Source: Eucommia ulmoides
Lineage: Eukaryota; Streptophyta; Magnoliopsida; Garryales; Eucommiaceae
DNA: 64,000 bases
Assembly (NCBI GenBank): GCA_016647705.1
Contig: CM028329.1
Location: forward strand, 14,843,910-14,907,909
Direction of reading: 5' to 3'
Below the pieces are notes generated by a model. That model did not search any database. It was given only the letters and a program-made list of their open reading frames with translations, and was not told the DNA's origin. The position numbers were made by a program, and so were the translations under genes. Below are positions 1 to 11,717 of the stretch, piece after piece. Each line of letters begins with the position of its first letter. Position 1 is the first letter of the stretch.

Positions 1-1392
1 AATTCATTTCCAACTTCTTTTTGAAATCTATAGAAGTCCAGTTTACCAATTCATTCAAATCCTGCTTGATCCATATCGTTTATAAATTCATACAGTTTAG
101 GTAATCACAAATGTCATCTCATATATATATAGAAAATAGTTTGGTAAGAAGATAGTACACTCACCTTGTTATCCTCTCTCCAAAACCTTTACTGACCATA
201 CTCCATCAAGACATCGGTGCCTACGAACCTAATAGTAACATAGCCTAAATTAATATCCTATTTAAAACATCTAAATCACGCAATCCAAACCCTATATTCC
301 GAATCGTTACCATTTTATGTACCACGTAATTAAAATTAATTTATCTTTAGGGAATTGTTAAGGTTTTAGGATTTGTAGCGCTAAATAAAATTTAATTTAA
401 TGAAAATTAATAAGCGATTGAAATTTCACCTGTTTCCGAGTCGTTTGGCGACCATGAGATGGGTTTTTACTTTTTAACGGGGTGGTTTGCGTAATTTCTC
501 CTTTTTTTTTTCCTTTTTTTTTTTTTTTTTTTTTTTTTTTCTGTTTCCTGATCCGTTCCCAGCCGTCCCCTCTCTCCTCTATTTCCGTTTCGGATGTTGG
601 CCGGTTGTCTCTCCCTTCCGAAATTAATCGACGGCACACCCCCAAGGCCCACCGATGACAGACCAGCACCCAAACACCCTATCGATTCTTAGACATATAG
701 CCACATAGTCGACCCACGTCCATGGCCGACCACGCCTATACAGTAACCACACAAGCAACCGTCGCCGTTATGCACACAACCAACGGACACCATGGACAGG
801 GCACCCCCCACCGGAATAGCACGTAGACACACATACACACACCGTCATCAAGCATAGTACACACATGCACCACGTCGACGATATCGTCGGACCGAACAGA
901 AACCCACCTACACTGCCACACACACAAGCACACACTGGAGAACCAAAATCAGACGACCAGAACCGAAAACGCACACACACTGATCACCCCCACATACTGC
1001 CGGACAGAGTGAACAGAGTGCACACACACACACACACACATATGACGACGACGGTTGAACGACGGACACCCCTCATGCTGGAACACACCACCTCCAGATG
1101 ATCACACCGCCCTCTCTGATTATTCACCCACTCGCAACCACTGCAGAATCCCCACACAACGCCGTCCACACCCCGCCAGCGCCAAACCCGGCTGCTCCTC
1201 TCTCTCTCTCTTTCTCTGTTTCCTTCTTTCTTAGATTTTTTTTTTTGAGGATATTTGTTTCTTTTTTGATCATTACTCATGAAAATATATATATATATAT
1301 TGCATGTAATTAGTGGATACAATTCATCCGAACATGCCACGTCGTTGCTCTCTCTCTTTCCCCTGCCGGCGGTTTGCTCTTCCGGTTCCGTA

Positions 1393-1423
<31 letters not shown>

Positions 1424-1739
1424 CTTTTTAACTAATTACTCTTTCCTCCCCCAACTTTCTTTAAATCTTAATTTTAAATCAATTTCAACTTTTTAAAAGT
1501 TTCTAAGTTTTGCGATTTCACCTCTTTAAGTTTCAATTTAAGGTTAAATGTCATTTTACCTCCCTAAGTTGGGATTTAATGTTTCTAGATTTTTAATTTG
1601 ATCCCATTTCATCCCTAATTTTCACAATTACTCTAAAATACAACTGAAATGACGTACATGCTACAATTGAGGTCTTACAAGCTCCACCTCTAAAACTCCT
1701 AAACCCTAGCCTAAATATAGCTTAAGGTGCCCAAATGGC
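1..1739. other. Unassigned AT-rich stretch with simple repeats
   Basis: I recognise no gene here. The stretch holds a T-rich run near 500-541, CA-rich sequence around 740-1040 with a pure (CA)10 at 1021-1040, a CT run near 1199-1220 and an AT run near 1394-1421. Open frames across it are low-complexity (Lys runs from the T tract, His-Thr runs from the CA tract) and show no domain. The part from about 1440 to 1700, with phrases such as cctccctaagttggg, reads like old repeat sequence but I cannot assign it to a family. Confidence 0.5.
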
Positions 1740-2245
1740 TGGGGGGCTTCACAAGAAGGGGAGAGAGAATGATATATATAAGCAAAAGATCTCAAAATAT
1801 CTAAATAAAATATCTGGGCAGTGCAAAGGGTCACCGTCGCGGCCGTGGGATTCACCGCTGTAGAGGTGGTAGGTCGGTTTGGCTGATCGTTGTGGCGATG
1901 AAGACAGTGGTGGACGTGGAAAAGTTTATGCTAAATTTCTGCCTAGGCGGTGCGCTGTCAGTAGCAATTTGTCTTTCTTAGCTTCTTCACCACCACGGTG
2001 GTGGTTTGGACGCCACGGCGGTGGGCTTGTTTCACAGTTTTGCCTCAGAGCTTGTTTTTCTACCGTTCTGTGATCGCTTTTGGTTCGATCTCATCGTTTT
2101 TGCATCACTTTCCTATCTTTTTTCCTCACACACCTAATTTATACAAAAAGTATGAAAACTAATTAAAATATAATAAAATACTATATAAACGCACGAAAAC
2201 TAACTTAATTCGGTTTGGAAATACGTAGGTAGATCACACCTATCA
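1740..2245 (-). repeat. Family-1 (TR-GAG-like) LTR fragment, U3 part
   Basis: This is the U3 end of a family-1 LTR on the minus strand. It ends at 2245 in cacctatca, the reverse complement of the family start TGATAGGTG. It carries the family's GC-rich accgtcgcggccgtgg and accgctgtagaggtgg motifs, and the conserved tail running through the atcgttttngatc and cacctaatttatacaaaaa blocks seen at 48.6-49.0 kb. The R/U5 half is missing, so the copy is truncated near 1740. Confidence 0.75.
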
Positions 2246-2729
2246 GCTACTTAGGGACGATCACATCACCTAAGTTGGGTGTTCTTAGGTTCTTGGCTAA
2301 GAACTCGAGGAATCAACGACCGCCAATCAACCATTGATCAACCACCGACTATGAAGATCTTGGAGGAAAAGTAGGTAAATGCTTAGGGAAGACTACATTC
2401 CCTAAGTAGGTATGTTCCTATAAAACCCCGTATGATTCTTGGTTAATCTTGTGTATATTGTAGGATCATGTAGATAATACAATTACTTCCATGTACGTAA
2501 CACATAAACCCATAAACAACCAAACAAACTTTTGATTTTTTCAAGAACATCAAACAAACACCTAATTTTAACTATAACAACCAAACTAGGGTTAAATCAT
2601 ACAAAATCATTCTAAGTAGCTCAATAACATTGAAAAACATTCAAGAATATTCAATGACATTCAAAATTATCAAATCATCCAACAACATATTAAGAACATG
2701 TGAGGATTTAAACAAAAATTCTATCACAC
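2246..2729 (+). repeat. Tat/Ogre-like LTR fragment (R/U5), left part
   Basis: Similar on the same strand to 52.3-52.6 kb and 62.05-62.35 kb. Shared blocks include the two cttagggangactacnttccctaagtag stretches, the ...aacacataaacccataaacaaccaaacaaac stretch, and aagaacatgtgaggatt. It is cut at 2729 by the family-1 LTR that follows, and the same LTR resumes at 4103. Confidence 0.75.
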
Positions 2730-4102
2730 TGATAGGTGTAATTTACCTATCTATTTCCAAGTCGAACTTGTTAGTTTTCGAGTATGTTTATTACATTTTA
2801 TTACATTTTTATGCATTTTTATATAAATCAGGTGTGTGGGGTAAAAAGGCATGAAAACGGATCATAAACGATTAAATCAGATCAAGAACGGTAGAAGAAC
2901 GATGGGAAAACATGCAAAAAGGCAAAATTCATAACCTGAAGCCCACTGCCATGGCGATTAAGATGTAGAGAAGGCCCTAAAGTTGCTGAAAACCCACCGC
3001 CGCAATGGTGAGATCCACCACAGAGGAGGTGAAAGAATAGGAGGTCTCTGCACCCACCGCTGTATCCACTACCGAGGCTGTGACCAAACCGACATACCTA
3101 CTGCCATGGTGGTAACCCTGCATAGCTTTTAGATATTTATTTAGTTTGAGCCCTATATCATCTCCATTCGGCCAAGAGAGAGACCCCTTAGGGTTTAGTA
3201 TATTTTGAGAGTGTTTTGGGGAGTGCTCAACAAAATCTGAAGGAGAAGAACACGTTGCGAAGAAGGAGAACCGATCGTTAAATGATTTTAGCGGCAAATC
3301 TTTGGACTACGGCTAAGTTCTTCCATTTCTTTCTTTATTTTCATAACTTCGGTAGTTTTTTGAGTATGTTTAGATCATTTTTCATTGTATAAATGGTTAT
3401 GACCATGAGCTAAATGGATTTTGTCTAGGGTTTAATAATATTTATGAAATTGTTGTTTGTTTGAGTTGTGTTTCGTTAATGGTTGTTCTTAGTTATTTGA
3501 TTGTGTTTACCGTTATTCTTTGATTATATGCTTGTTTAGATATACAGAGAATATGGGGTTTGACACTCGGGAGAGGTAACCCCAAATTCGGACTAGGGTA
3601 AACACAACGCGGGGATCTAATAACCCGAGAGGGAGTTAGAAAGTGTGCAATTCATGACGTTGGGGCAAGACTCATGTGACCTAGTGTCGTTAAGACGTTG
3701 AGGAGGACTTCTCTATTGACGCGAAGTCGCATATTCACTTATCTTACACTCGGGAGAGGTGGTGAGTGAGTTTACGATATAGAGATTGTCGGATAGGTTG
3801 AACACCATTATTGTAAACTAAGCAAGACCAAATACGTTTTTGTAAACGAAGTTAATCCCTAGATAATCATTTCCCCTAAACATCTCATATTAGTAATATT
3901 ATAGTATAATTAGGTAAATTAGTATTATTAATTATAAACTCATTTTTTATTGCCTAGATAAAATTAGGTTATGATAATTACGGTACTCGATAATAATCTG
4001 AACCAATCCTTGTGGATACGACAACCCCTACTCCTTCCCATCTATACTAAAACTTGACCCGTATACTTGCGGTGAAAGTGGCGACGTAATATTCTGCTAC
4101 CA
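2730..4102 (+). mobile_element. Family-1 solo LTR (1373 bp)
   Basis: The LTR runs from TGATAGGTGTAATTTACC to ...ATTCTGCTACCA, in family-typical TG...CA form. No primer site or gag-like frame follows, so this is a solo LTR. It holds the two conserved ACTCGGGAGAGGT motifs (3565 and 3748) and several GC-rich palindromic motifs (for example around 2996-3110). Five flanking bases are CACAC on the left and TACAC on the right, a 4-of-5 match. About 190 bp of the host Tat LTR, present in the copies at 52.6 and 62.4 kb, is missing next to the right edge, so a deletion probably accompanied or followed the insertion. Confidence 0.85.
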
Positions 4103-4130
4103 TACACACACACACATACAGACACACAGG

Positions 4131-4167
<37 letters not shown>

Positions 4168-4625
4168 CGACAAACCCTTGTGGCTATAAACTCGGGATAA
4201 AAGAAGGGTCTCTATTCCTTCGGGGATATGTGTGATTCTTCTTTAGAAACCTTTCCATTTTCCTTAGTTATGAGTAGTATTGCCATAAATATATGGTATT
4301 TCTTTTCACTTTTAACGAAAACCTTACACACTAACACTAAACTAAGCAAAACAAAAGAGTTTGTTTAAAATTCTTAACCAAATCAAAGGTTTGTTATGTG
4401 TATATAAGGGTAGTGATTCAAGTTGTTCACAACTCTAAGAACTGTTAATAATAGCTAATTAAGGTTTTGATTCAGGTTGTTAACAACCAAGACTAATTGA
4501 TAATGAACTAAAAGTAACTAATAATCAACTGAAATTAACTAAAGCAAACCAAATCTTTCACTAACCAACCCAGCTTTTCAAATATAACAATGACTGAACT
4601 ACACTCAACCTGATGAAGGGTTGAA
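4103..4625 (+). repeat. Tat/Ogre-like LTR fragment, right part, with CA/TA microsatellite
   Basis: Continues the Tat LTR interrupted at 2729. It begins with a (CA)n/(TA)n microsatellite (4104-4168) and continues with the block cgacaaacccttgtggctataaactcgggataaa, which matches 52.79 kb and 62.53 kb. The gttgttcacaac repeats characteristic of this U5 follow. Similarity fades near 4625. Confidence 0.7.
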
Positions 4626-4792
4626 AATGACAGAGAGAATCCTAAAATACTAATTTAAACTAAATATAATTAAATACTAATACTAAAATACTAATTTAAC
4701 TATACTAATATTATATTGAGATAGTTTTGAGAGAATAGATTGTCTAGGGATTAATTTCGTTTACGAATACGTGTTCAATCTTGTTTTAGTGC
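4626..4792 (-). repeat. Family-1 LTR fragment (U5 part)
   Basis: A short minus-strand piece of a family-1 LTR. The block gagagaatagattgtctagggattaatttcgtttacgaatacgtgtt matches the family consensus seen at 14.89 and 47.65 kb. It is truncated on both sides and abuts copia sequence. Confidence 0.6.
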
Positions 4793-5680
4793 ATGAACCA
4801 TATCTATAGGGATAACAAAATATCAACCATATATCTTAAATTCCATCAGATCCTTAAGATATCACTCATATCCTAACCATAAAACGACTAATATTTGGAT
4901 CAAAACCATAAAATTCTCGAATCCTAAAACCGATCGTTGGTTAGCCGACCATAACCCACGAGTCGACCGCCCAATTCAAGATATAGCCTAAGCAAAAAAC
5001 TCTCGCCTATAGGTCAACCTCCACTCCTTCTTCTGTTGACCGAACGATTCAGAGAGTTCATCAGGTTGACCTCTCAACTTTGGTCTGTCGACCTAACAAT
5101 TCAAAGAGTTTTACTTTGGCTATAGGTTAACCTAACTGTCAACCTACCAATTCAAAGACTAAATCATTTCTCTAGCTCATTCCCATCGGTTGACCGATCC
5201 GTGTTTGTCGGTAGATCGATCCTGATTGAACTTCTCTCCTTAATTTATTTTTAACTCATATCTTTGATGGTTTTGCCCCTTCAACTGATTTCTTTTTTGG
5301 GATAACTTAATTAACTCAGATTAATTTTAATGTCTAATATTTCTTCTCCAATTTCACATAGAAGCAAATATTTTTAACTAATTAGGATCCTATAAAAAAA
5401 CAACATAATCATAAAATCATTTTTCTGTTGTGTGTGATCCTAATCGGGATACATTAAGAGTAAAGATTAACCTGAGTTGTTTTTTCCTAGATTCTTCAAA
5501 ATCTTTGGTCTCTTAGTATCTATCATCTTTGTCAGTCTCTTTAGCATCCATTTAGCATTCATCTTAGCTTCTTCATGATAATATCCTCAATGGAACTTAT
5601 AAACTGAAACACTCAACAAATCTGTTAGTTCCACCAAAAACATAAACATTTAATTGTCCATCAAAATGTTAAGATTAACA
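4793..5680 (-). repeat. Ty1-copia LTR (family 3), 3' LTR on the minus strand
   Basis: The right end at 5680 reads ...catcaaaatgttaagattaaca, the reverse complement of a TGTTAATCTTAAC... LTR start. A copia-type polypurine tract follows immediately (5681-5705). The LTR body carries many gttgacc/ggttgaccgat motifs between about 4935 and 5225. The LTR is incomplete at its left end, where it meets a family-1 fragment. Confidence 0.7.
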
Positions 5681-5705
5681 ATCTCTCCCTTTTTGATGAT
5701 GGCAA
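5681..5705 (-). other. Copia polypurine tract
   Basis: On the minus strand this reads ttgccatcatcaaaaagggagagat directly before the LTR start. CATCAAAAAGGGAGAGATTGTTGA is the usual junction of Ty1-copia 3' ends, and it primes plus-strand DNA synthesis. It fixes the orientation of this copy as minus. Confidence 0.7.
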
Positions 5706-6160
5706 TTAACTTTGATGTTTTTATCAAAAAAACATGTAACCACACTCCCCCTTAATCCAAGGACAGATTTTTAACTTATTAAAGCACAATCATAAAGAAT
5801 TATTTAAAAAATACATGTGATACTCAACAAAGCACAAAATCATCTCAATAATAAATAATTCATAAACTCCCCTACACAAATGCAAACTAATTTATAGCAC
5901 AACTATGGTCTCCTCCTTAAGATATTCACCCTACATAAATGCAAACTAATTTATAGCACAACTATGGTCTCCCCCTTAAGATATTTAACAAAACATCAAT
6001 AAATTTTCCTCCTTTGTCAGCCTCTTTAGCATCCATTTAGCATCTCAACTTCTTGATGATAATATTTTCAATGGAACTTATAAACTGAAACACTTACCAA
6101 TCCATTACTTCCACCAAAAATATCAACATTTAATTATTCATCAAAATCTTAGGATCAACA
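5706..6160 (-). repeat. Copia 3' region with duplicated LTR terminus
   Basis: Contains a tandem duplication of about 58 bp (5872-5990, unit with atgcaaactaatttatagcacaactatggtctcc). A second copy of the LTR terminal ~155 bp follows at 6005-6160 and ends ...cttaggatcaaca. The same ~155 bp occurs at 5520-5680, so two LTR-start copies lie in direct repeat about 480 bp apart. Confidence 0.6.
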
Positions 6161-7080
6161 AATACATTACAAACAAAATTAATCTCTAGTTTATCTTCTA
6201 AACATAAAATCATGCATGGGAAAAAAAAACAAAAAAAAAAAAAACACTACACCACCCTACAAATCACCAAAAAACGCCACATCACTTGGTCTAGGGAAGA
6301 ACCCTACCTATTTCCAGTCTAAATCATGAAATGAACTTAAAATCATGCATTTTATGTGATATACAAACTCAAAATGCAAGCTCAATGAATGAGTTTTCAA
6401 AGAAATAAGATTTTTCAAAAAAAAGATAAAACCCTAGCTTAGGGTTTAAAGTGTAACCATTTCATGCAAAAAAACAATTCAGACACAATCTTCCTATTGT
6501 GGAATTACATCTAATAGATGAAAAATGGAAGAAACCCAATCACAAGGTAAGAAATCCCCCAAGACTAATCGTTGTAACTGTTGCTCTTCCCATTTTCCTC
6601 TTTCTGTTTTCGATAACCAGATGGGCCAGTGGCTAGTTTGGTTATTTATAGACATCCCTGTGCATGGGCCAACGCACAGGGACACAGAAACGAGGCATCG
6701 ACCCTCTTTTTGTTAAAAGTAATTTTTTTTAAAATTTTTATTTTTAAGCTTACTTGATGCAAAAAATAGAAAAGTTAATCATATCTCGAGATGCGTGATG
6801 TATTGGAAAATGTGCTTGAGTTAATGTTGTACGCATCGACAAGAGGCTTCAAGTCATGTCGTCATAAGTCTTGGAAAAGCAAACGTTAAATCGTGACTAA
6901 CGTCAAATTGGAAGAGCATCAAATAAAAAAGGGTCCAATCATGATCGAATCAATTCATTTTACGATGAAATAAAACGGTAAGCTAAATTTTACCCGTGGA
7001 ATGCTTACTATAAAATTACGCAAATGGTTTGATATACCGGCGGACCAACTCTCGGAGAGACTAAACCTTACATTTTAAGA
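6161..7080. other. Unassigned stretch, possible old LTR promoter region
   Basis: I see no gene. A TATTTATA sequence near 6643-6650 and the inverted pair cctgtgcatgggcc ... acgcacagg near 6657-6681 suggest LTR-type sequence. Frames of about 63 residues on both strands near 6494-6716 overlap each other and have no recognisable domain. Confidence 0.3.
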
Positions 7081-9085
7081 AACAAAACAATATAAAATAA
7101 TGAACTCATCAACCAGGTATATTCTGGGATTTAATCAGTGAAATCTAGAATTCATCACCCCAACAAATAGCGAGACAAACTGACTTAGATTCATAATCCT
7201 GTAGCTAATTAGTATCCTTCCCAGCCTACAAGCTAGGGCATACTTTACATTATTAATAATCACGAATTGCAAGATAGGAAGTGTCGGACTAGATTCCCCA
7301 ACATAACTAATCCAGTAACTGCCCTAGTCTACGACTAAGGCACATTTCATCCTATCCATGTTTTTCTGATGGAAACAACGTTCATTTCGTGTCACGACTT
7401 GTGGTGAAATGCTTAAATCATAATAAACATAATTAAATTCATTAAATCAAAAGATGTAGGAACTACGTGTCAACTTGATTCTTGGCAACGTCCGGGATAC
7501 GTAGAAAATCCTCGTGGGTTCGGTTGGCAAATTTAAACTCATCAATTCAATAGAAACTATTTGTCAACCTGATTCCTGATAATGTCTGAGACATGTAGGA
7601 AACCTTGGCACGTTCGATTGACAAACTTGAGCCCAACTATGTGCGATGAACTACGTGTCAACCTGTGTATTTGTTATCTGAGATACGTAGGCAACCCATA
7701 ATACGGGTTCAGTCTCAATTAACAATAAAAAACAAATCCCACGCCAATTGAGAATGAATCACGATAAACAAAACAATCCCTACAGAACTGCTCAATAATA
7801 AATTCTCCAATAAATTAGAATTGAACAGTACCAAATATAACAATAACCCACTAGTCCGGATTTAAATATGCTAAACTTTAACCAGCCAAGGAAGAATTAG
7901 GCATTGACTTGAGTCCTGGTAAACACTAGGATACGAGCAACCATTATAGGTTGGGTCACCACTTTAAACAAAATTACTACATCCTCAATAGACTGCACTT
8001 CGACCTATCCTTGGTAGATCACCACATAGCAAACCCAAGTTGATTCGGTTGAAGCCAGAGAGATGTTCGCATCATGACATTCTCCCAGCCCTATATCAAG
8101 GTGCATCTCCTGAAGATGTCCCTCAACTTCCTTGACAAACCAATCATTTTGTTAAGTAGACAACAAATGATACATATACTATGCATCGACTTAACCCTTG
8201 GTAGATTACTAAGGTACGTAGGAAGCCCTTGCAGGTATGGTTGACAATCTGAGATAGCACAAAGAGGGTCGAACTAAATTTTGACTAGACTCCTAGCCTA
8301 GGAAAGTTAGTGTATGTAGATAACCCAGGTGGGTTTTGGTCATCCGACGATCACCATCCTGAATAGTAATACCATTAGATATAAACAAATAATGAGGTTT
8401 CCAAACTAAAACAAACATTATGGTTTCAATTCAGGATATAGAGGCAACCCATGTGGGCTCTGCGACATCTTTTGAATGCCCATGAGATAGTCCCGCGCCC
8501 CAGCTAGAGTTGGGGCACATTATATCTGGTTTCTTCATTCAGAATCTATGATGGGACTCGCCGCAGCTAGAGCTGGGGCACATTATATCTGGTTTTTCCA
8601 TTGAGATTTTGTGATAAGATTCGCCCAAGCTAGAGATGGGGTATATTATATTAGATCTTCTACGTAGAGAATTTTCTGATATAGGACTCACACCAATCAC
8701 CAACTAAACTATAATCCTAGACATGAACAAGCGTAGATAAGCCCTAGCCTACGACTAAGGCACATTTTATCCAAGGTTAAACTTTCCCCTGGGAAGTTTT
8801 CTAGTCCTCGTCAGGCAGTCCCAGGTGGGATGTGGCCATAAACTCCACCAAGTGTTGAGTTTCCCTAAAGGTCTTTGCCTGTTGTGGATTCTCTCTGTCA
8901 TTTTCAATCTTGTATTGATATGACGACCCAGTAAGAAAATTAATAACTTGTTTTGTTCTTTAGATGCTAATGAATATTCAAGAGTTTTAGGTTATAAATT
9001 CGTGAAGTAAATGTGGGATAAGTTACAAGTTACCCATGAAGGAATAAGTCAAGTGAAGCAGTTGAAAATCAACGCCCTAATCCGC
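7081..9085 (+). repeat. Tat/Ogre-like internal 3' region
   Basis: Similar on the same strand to 57.9-58.64 kb, including gacattctc..agcc, cgtaggaagccc..gcaggta, gtagataacccaggtgggttttggtcatc and ttatagaggcaacccatgt. Repeated tacgtaggcaaccc-like motifs occur every ~100-130 bp (about 7490-8460). A threefold ~75-bp tandem unit (agctagagttggggcacattatatctggttt) lies at about 8500-8655. No coding sequence is visible. A family-1 element interrupts it at 9086. Confidence 0.7.
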
Positions 9086-10604
9086 TAATAGGTGTAAATT
9101 ACCTATATATTTCCAAATCGAAATTGTTAGTTTTTTAGTACGTTTATTACGTTTTAATATATTTTAATGTGTTTTTATTCTTTTTGTACTAAATCAGGTG
9201 TGTGAGGTTAAACAGTATGAAAACGGATGCTAAATGATGATATCGGATCGAGAACGGTGGAAAAATGGTGGAAAAACAAGCTCGGAGGCAAAATTCTGAG
9301 AAGAAACCCACCACCGCAGTGGTGAAAATGCAGAGAAAGTGTTGATCTTGCTGGACATCCATCGCCACGACGGTCAAACTGCAGTATGGTCCTGAATCCA
9401 CTGCCAACTCTACCACCTATGCGATCAATAAACCGACTTACTCACCGCCTAGGAGGTGAATCCCACCACCTAGGTGGTCACCTCTGCACAGATTTAGATA
9501 TTTTGTTAGATATTTTCCCTATTTATACCCCTTTCTCTCATCTCCTCCAAGAATTAGAGCTCCATTAGGGATAGTATATTTTAGAGAGAGGTTTTGGGAG
9601 TGCCCATTCAAATCCTAAGGAGAAGATCATGTTGCCAAGAAGGGGGAGCGATCTCGAAACGTTTTTATCGATACATCTTTAGACTAGGCTAAGTTTATCT
9701 TGTTCCTTCTTTTATTTATTAACTTAGGATTGTTGTTTGAGCATGTTTAGCTTATTTTTCATTGTATAACCGGCTATGGCCATGAGCTAAACGGGTTTTT
9801 GTCTAGGGATTACTTTATTTATGAAAATGTTGTTCTGTTGAGTTTGTGTTTTGTTTGTGGTTGTTCTTCGTTATTTTGATTGTGTTTATCGTATTGTTTG
9901 TTTATCATGCATATATAGATATATTGAGAGAGTTGGATTGTATACAGTCCATGACGTTGAGGCAAGACTCACGTGACCTAGGGTTGTTAAGACGTTGAGA
10001 GGGACTTCTTTATTGACTCGAAGTCATGTATTCCCCCATCTTACACTCGGGAGAGGTGGCGGGGGAGTTTTAGAACTGAGATTGTCGATAGGGTAAACAC
10101 AACGCGACGATTCAATAACCCGGGAGAGAGTTGGATTGTGCGCAATCAATGATGTTGGGGCGAGACTCACATGACCTAGGGCTATTAAGACGTGAAGGAG
10201 GACTTCTTCCCTTGACACGAAGTCATGTATTCTCTCGTCTTACACTCGGGAAAGGTGGCGAATGAGTTTACGAATCGAGATTGTCGGATGAGTCAAAATC
10301 CGTTAACATAAACTAAAATGAGATTATACACATATTCCTAAATGAAACTAATCCCTAGACAATCTATTCACTCAAAACTATCTCAATATTAATATTAGTA
10401 TAGTTAAATTAGTATTTTAGTATTAGTATTAAATTATATTCCATTTTTATTGCTTAGATAAAATTAGGTTATGATAATCGTGGTACTCGATAGTAATCTC
10501 AACCAATCCTTGTGGATACGATACCCGACCGAAAGGTCCATTATACTAAAACTTGATCCGTACGCTTGCGGTGAAAGTGACAACGCTTAAATTAGCGGCT
10601 ATCA
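9086..10604 (+). mobile_element. Family-1 5' LTR (element A)
   Basis: The LTR starts TAATAGGTGTAAATTACC, with TGATAGG decayed by one base, and ends ...GCGGCTATCA. A primer-binding site follows after six bases and the gag-like frame after that, so this is a 5' LTR. A U3 segment with GC-rich accaccgcagtggtg motifs is followed by R/U5 with ACTCGGGAGAGGT-type repeats. Part of the R/U5 block is duplicated (two similar gggagagagttggattgtgn-gca stretches near 9930 and 10125). Confidence 0.85.
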
Positions 10605-10610
10605 AGGTTT

Positions 10611-10628
10611 TGGCTCCATTATCGGGGA
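10611..10628 (+). other. Primer-binding site, tRNA-Asp type (degenerate)
   Basis: TGGCTCCATTATCGGGGA matches the plant tRNA-Asp complement TGGCGCCGTTGCCGGGGA at 14 of 18 positions. It lies six bases after the LTR end, as in Athila-type Ty3/gypsy elements. Confidence 0.65.
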
Positions 10629-10758
10629 TTGGTGGATTTGGTTATTATTGATATTGTGAGTAAATGACCAAATTTTACTTTAGGCATTTCTTTTGTGTAT
10701 AATTTTTTCTTTGTAATTTTTCTTTTTTTTCTTTTCTCTTGTCGGGTACTCAACGATA

Positions 10759-11697
10759 ATAGATCAACGAGTATTGATGCAATTCTTTCAACAGAATTCA
10801 AAGCCGTTTTATAGTGCTTGGAATCGATACAAAGAATTGCTACTCTGGTTTCTGAACCATAGCCGCCTGACGGAGTGTCAACTTTTCTATTTCCTTAACG
10901 GGTTACAAGCCGCAACTAGAATGTGGATAAAATGAGGACTTGCTACCACCTCTTTTGACCAACTAACCGCGGACGAAGCCCATTGGTTGTTGGAAGATAT
11001 GGTGGCCTTTGATTATCAGAGTTTCAATTCTACGATGCCATGGATTGACACCCCAGACCAGTACGTTGAGTCTTCACCCGTCCTGGAGAAAATACTCGTT
11101 GATTTTATTGAAAAAACTCAGACGTTTTGGAGGGAGACGAATGACCGGCTAAATGAACACAAGGTTCGTATCGACAACATTGAGACGATTTGCACTAAAA
11201 TCGATGCGATCGTAACGTCTCTTCAGACACAAATCGATCAGCTCATCTACTAGATTAAGGTCGATTCAGACATGGTGGTACTCGGAGATTCACAAGCCAC
11301 ATTCAGTAAAAGTCACCATGAGGAGCCAGAAATGAGCGGAAAGAGCTTAGGAGCGTTCAACTATGCTTATCCGAATGAGATGGGAACCCAAGCATGGATC
11401 GATGATTGTGATTCGTCACCATTATATATCTAGATAGTGATGCTACCATTGATCCCAGACAATCATATTTACGAGGATCTGATGTGGCTCACTTATCCTT
11501 CGTCTCCATTAGCGACGTTCCTTCATGCCCACCAAGTACATGAACCGGTGGAGCATCCTATTGAAAGCTCGAGTTATACATTGCCACATCTGGCCAAGCT
11601 TGAGGGAATTTACAATCAATACCCATATATGGTGTTGTATGACACTTACTACGGGAGGAAGTCGCTCTTTAACAAGCACTTCGGCTTGTCAAGCTAA
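10759..11697 (+). pseudogene. Gag-like ORF of element A, decayed
   Basis: One reading frame runs from a decayed start (ATA at 10759) to TAA at 11695-11697. It is broken by in-frame stops at 10933-10935, 11251-11253 and 11431-11433. The first ~90 residues resemble the C-terminal half of retrotransposon gag: FYSAWNRYKELL, then ECQLFYFLNGLQAATR, then DEAHWLLEDM..FDYQS. This is the pattern Athila gags show as YEYWERFKKLL..., FYEGL, and EAxxLIxxMAxNxxQ. A region with coiled-coil-like spacing follows (HKVRIDNIETI, IVTSLQTQIDQL). The conserved C-terminal block has MVLYDTYYGRKSLFNKHFG. The frame lacks the gag N-terminal half, protease, reverse transcriptase and integrase. It matches the copies at 27.3 and 46.2 kb closely enough to be one family. 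Confidence 0.75.
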
Positions 11698-11717
11698 CGA
11701 CCGTAAACCAAGCGCTT

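Noticed and set aside
397..1397. Several frames of 65-137 residues with Lys, His-Thr or Val-Cys runs
   Set aside because: They come from poly-T, CA and CT simple repeats, overlap on both strands and show no domain.
6494..6716. Paired 63-residue frames on both strands
   Set aside because: Mutual antisense overlap with no motif; more likely LTR-type promoter sequence.
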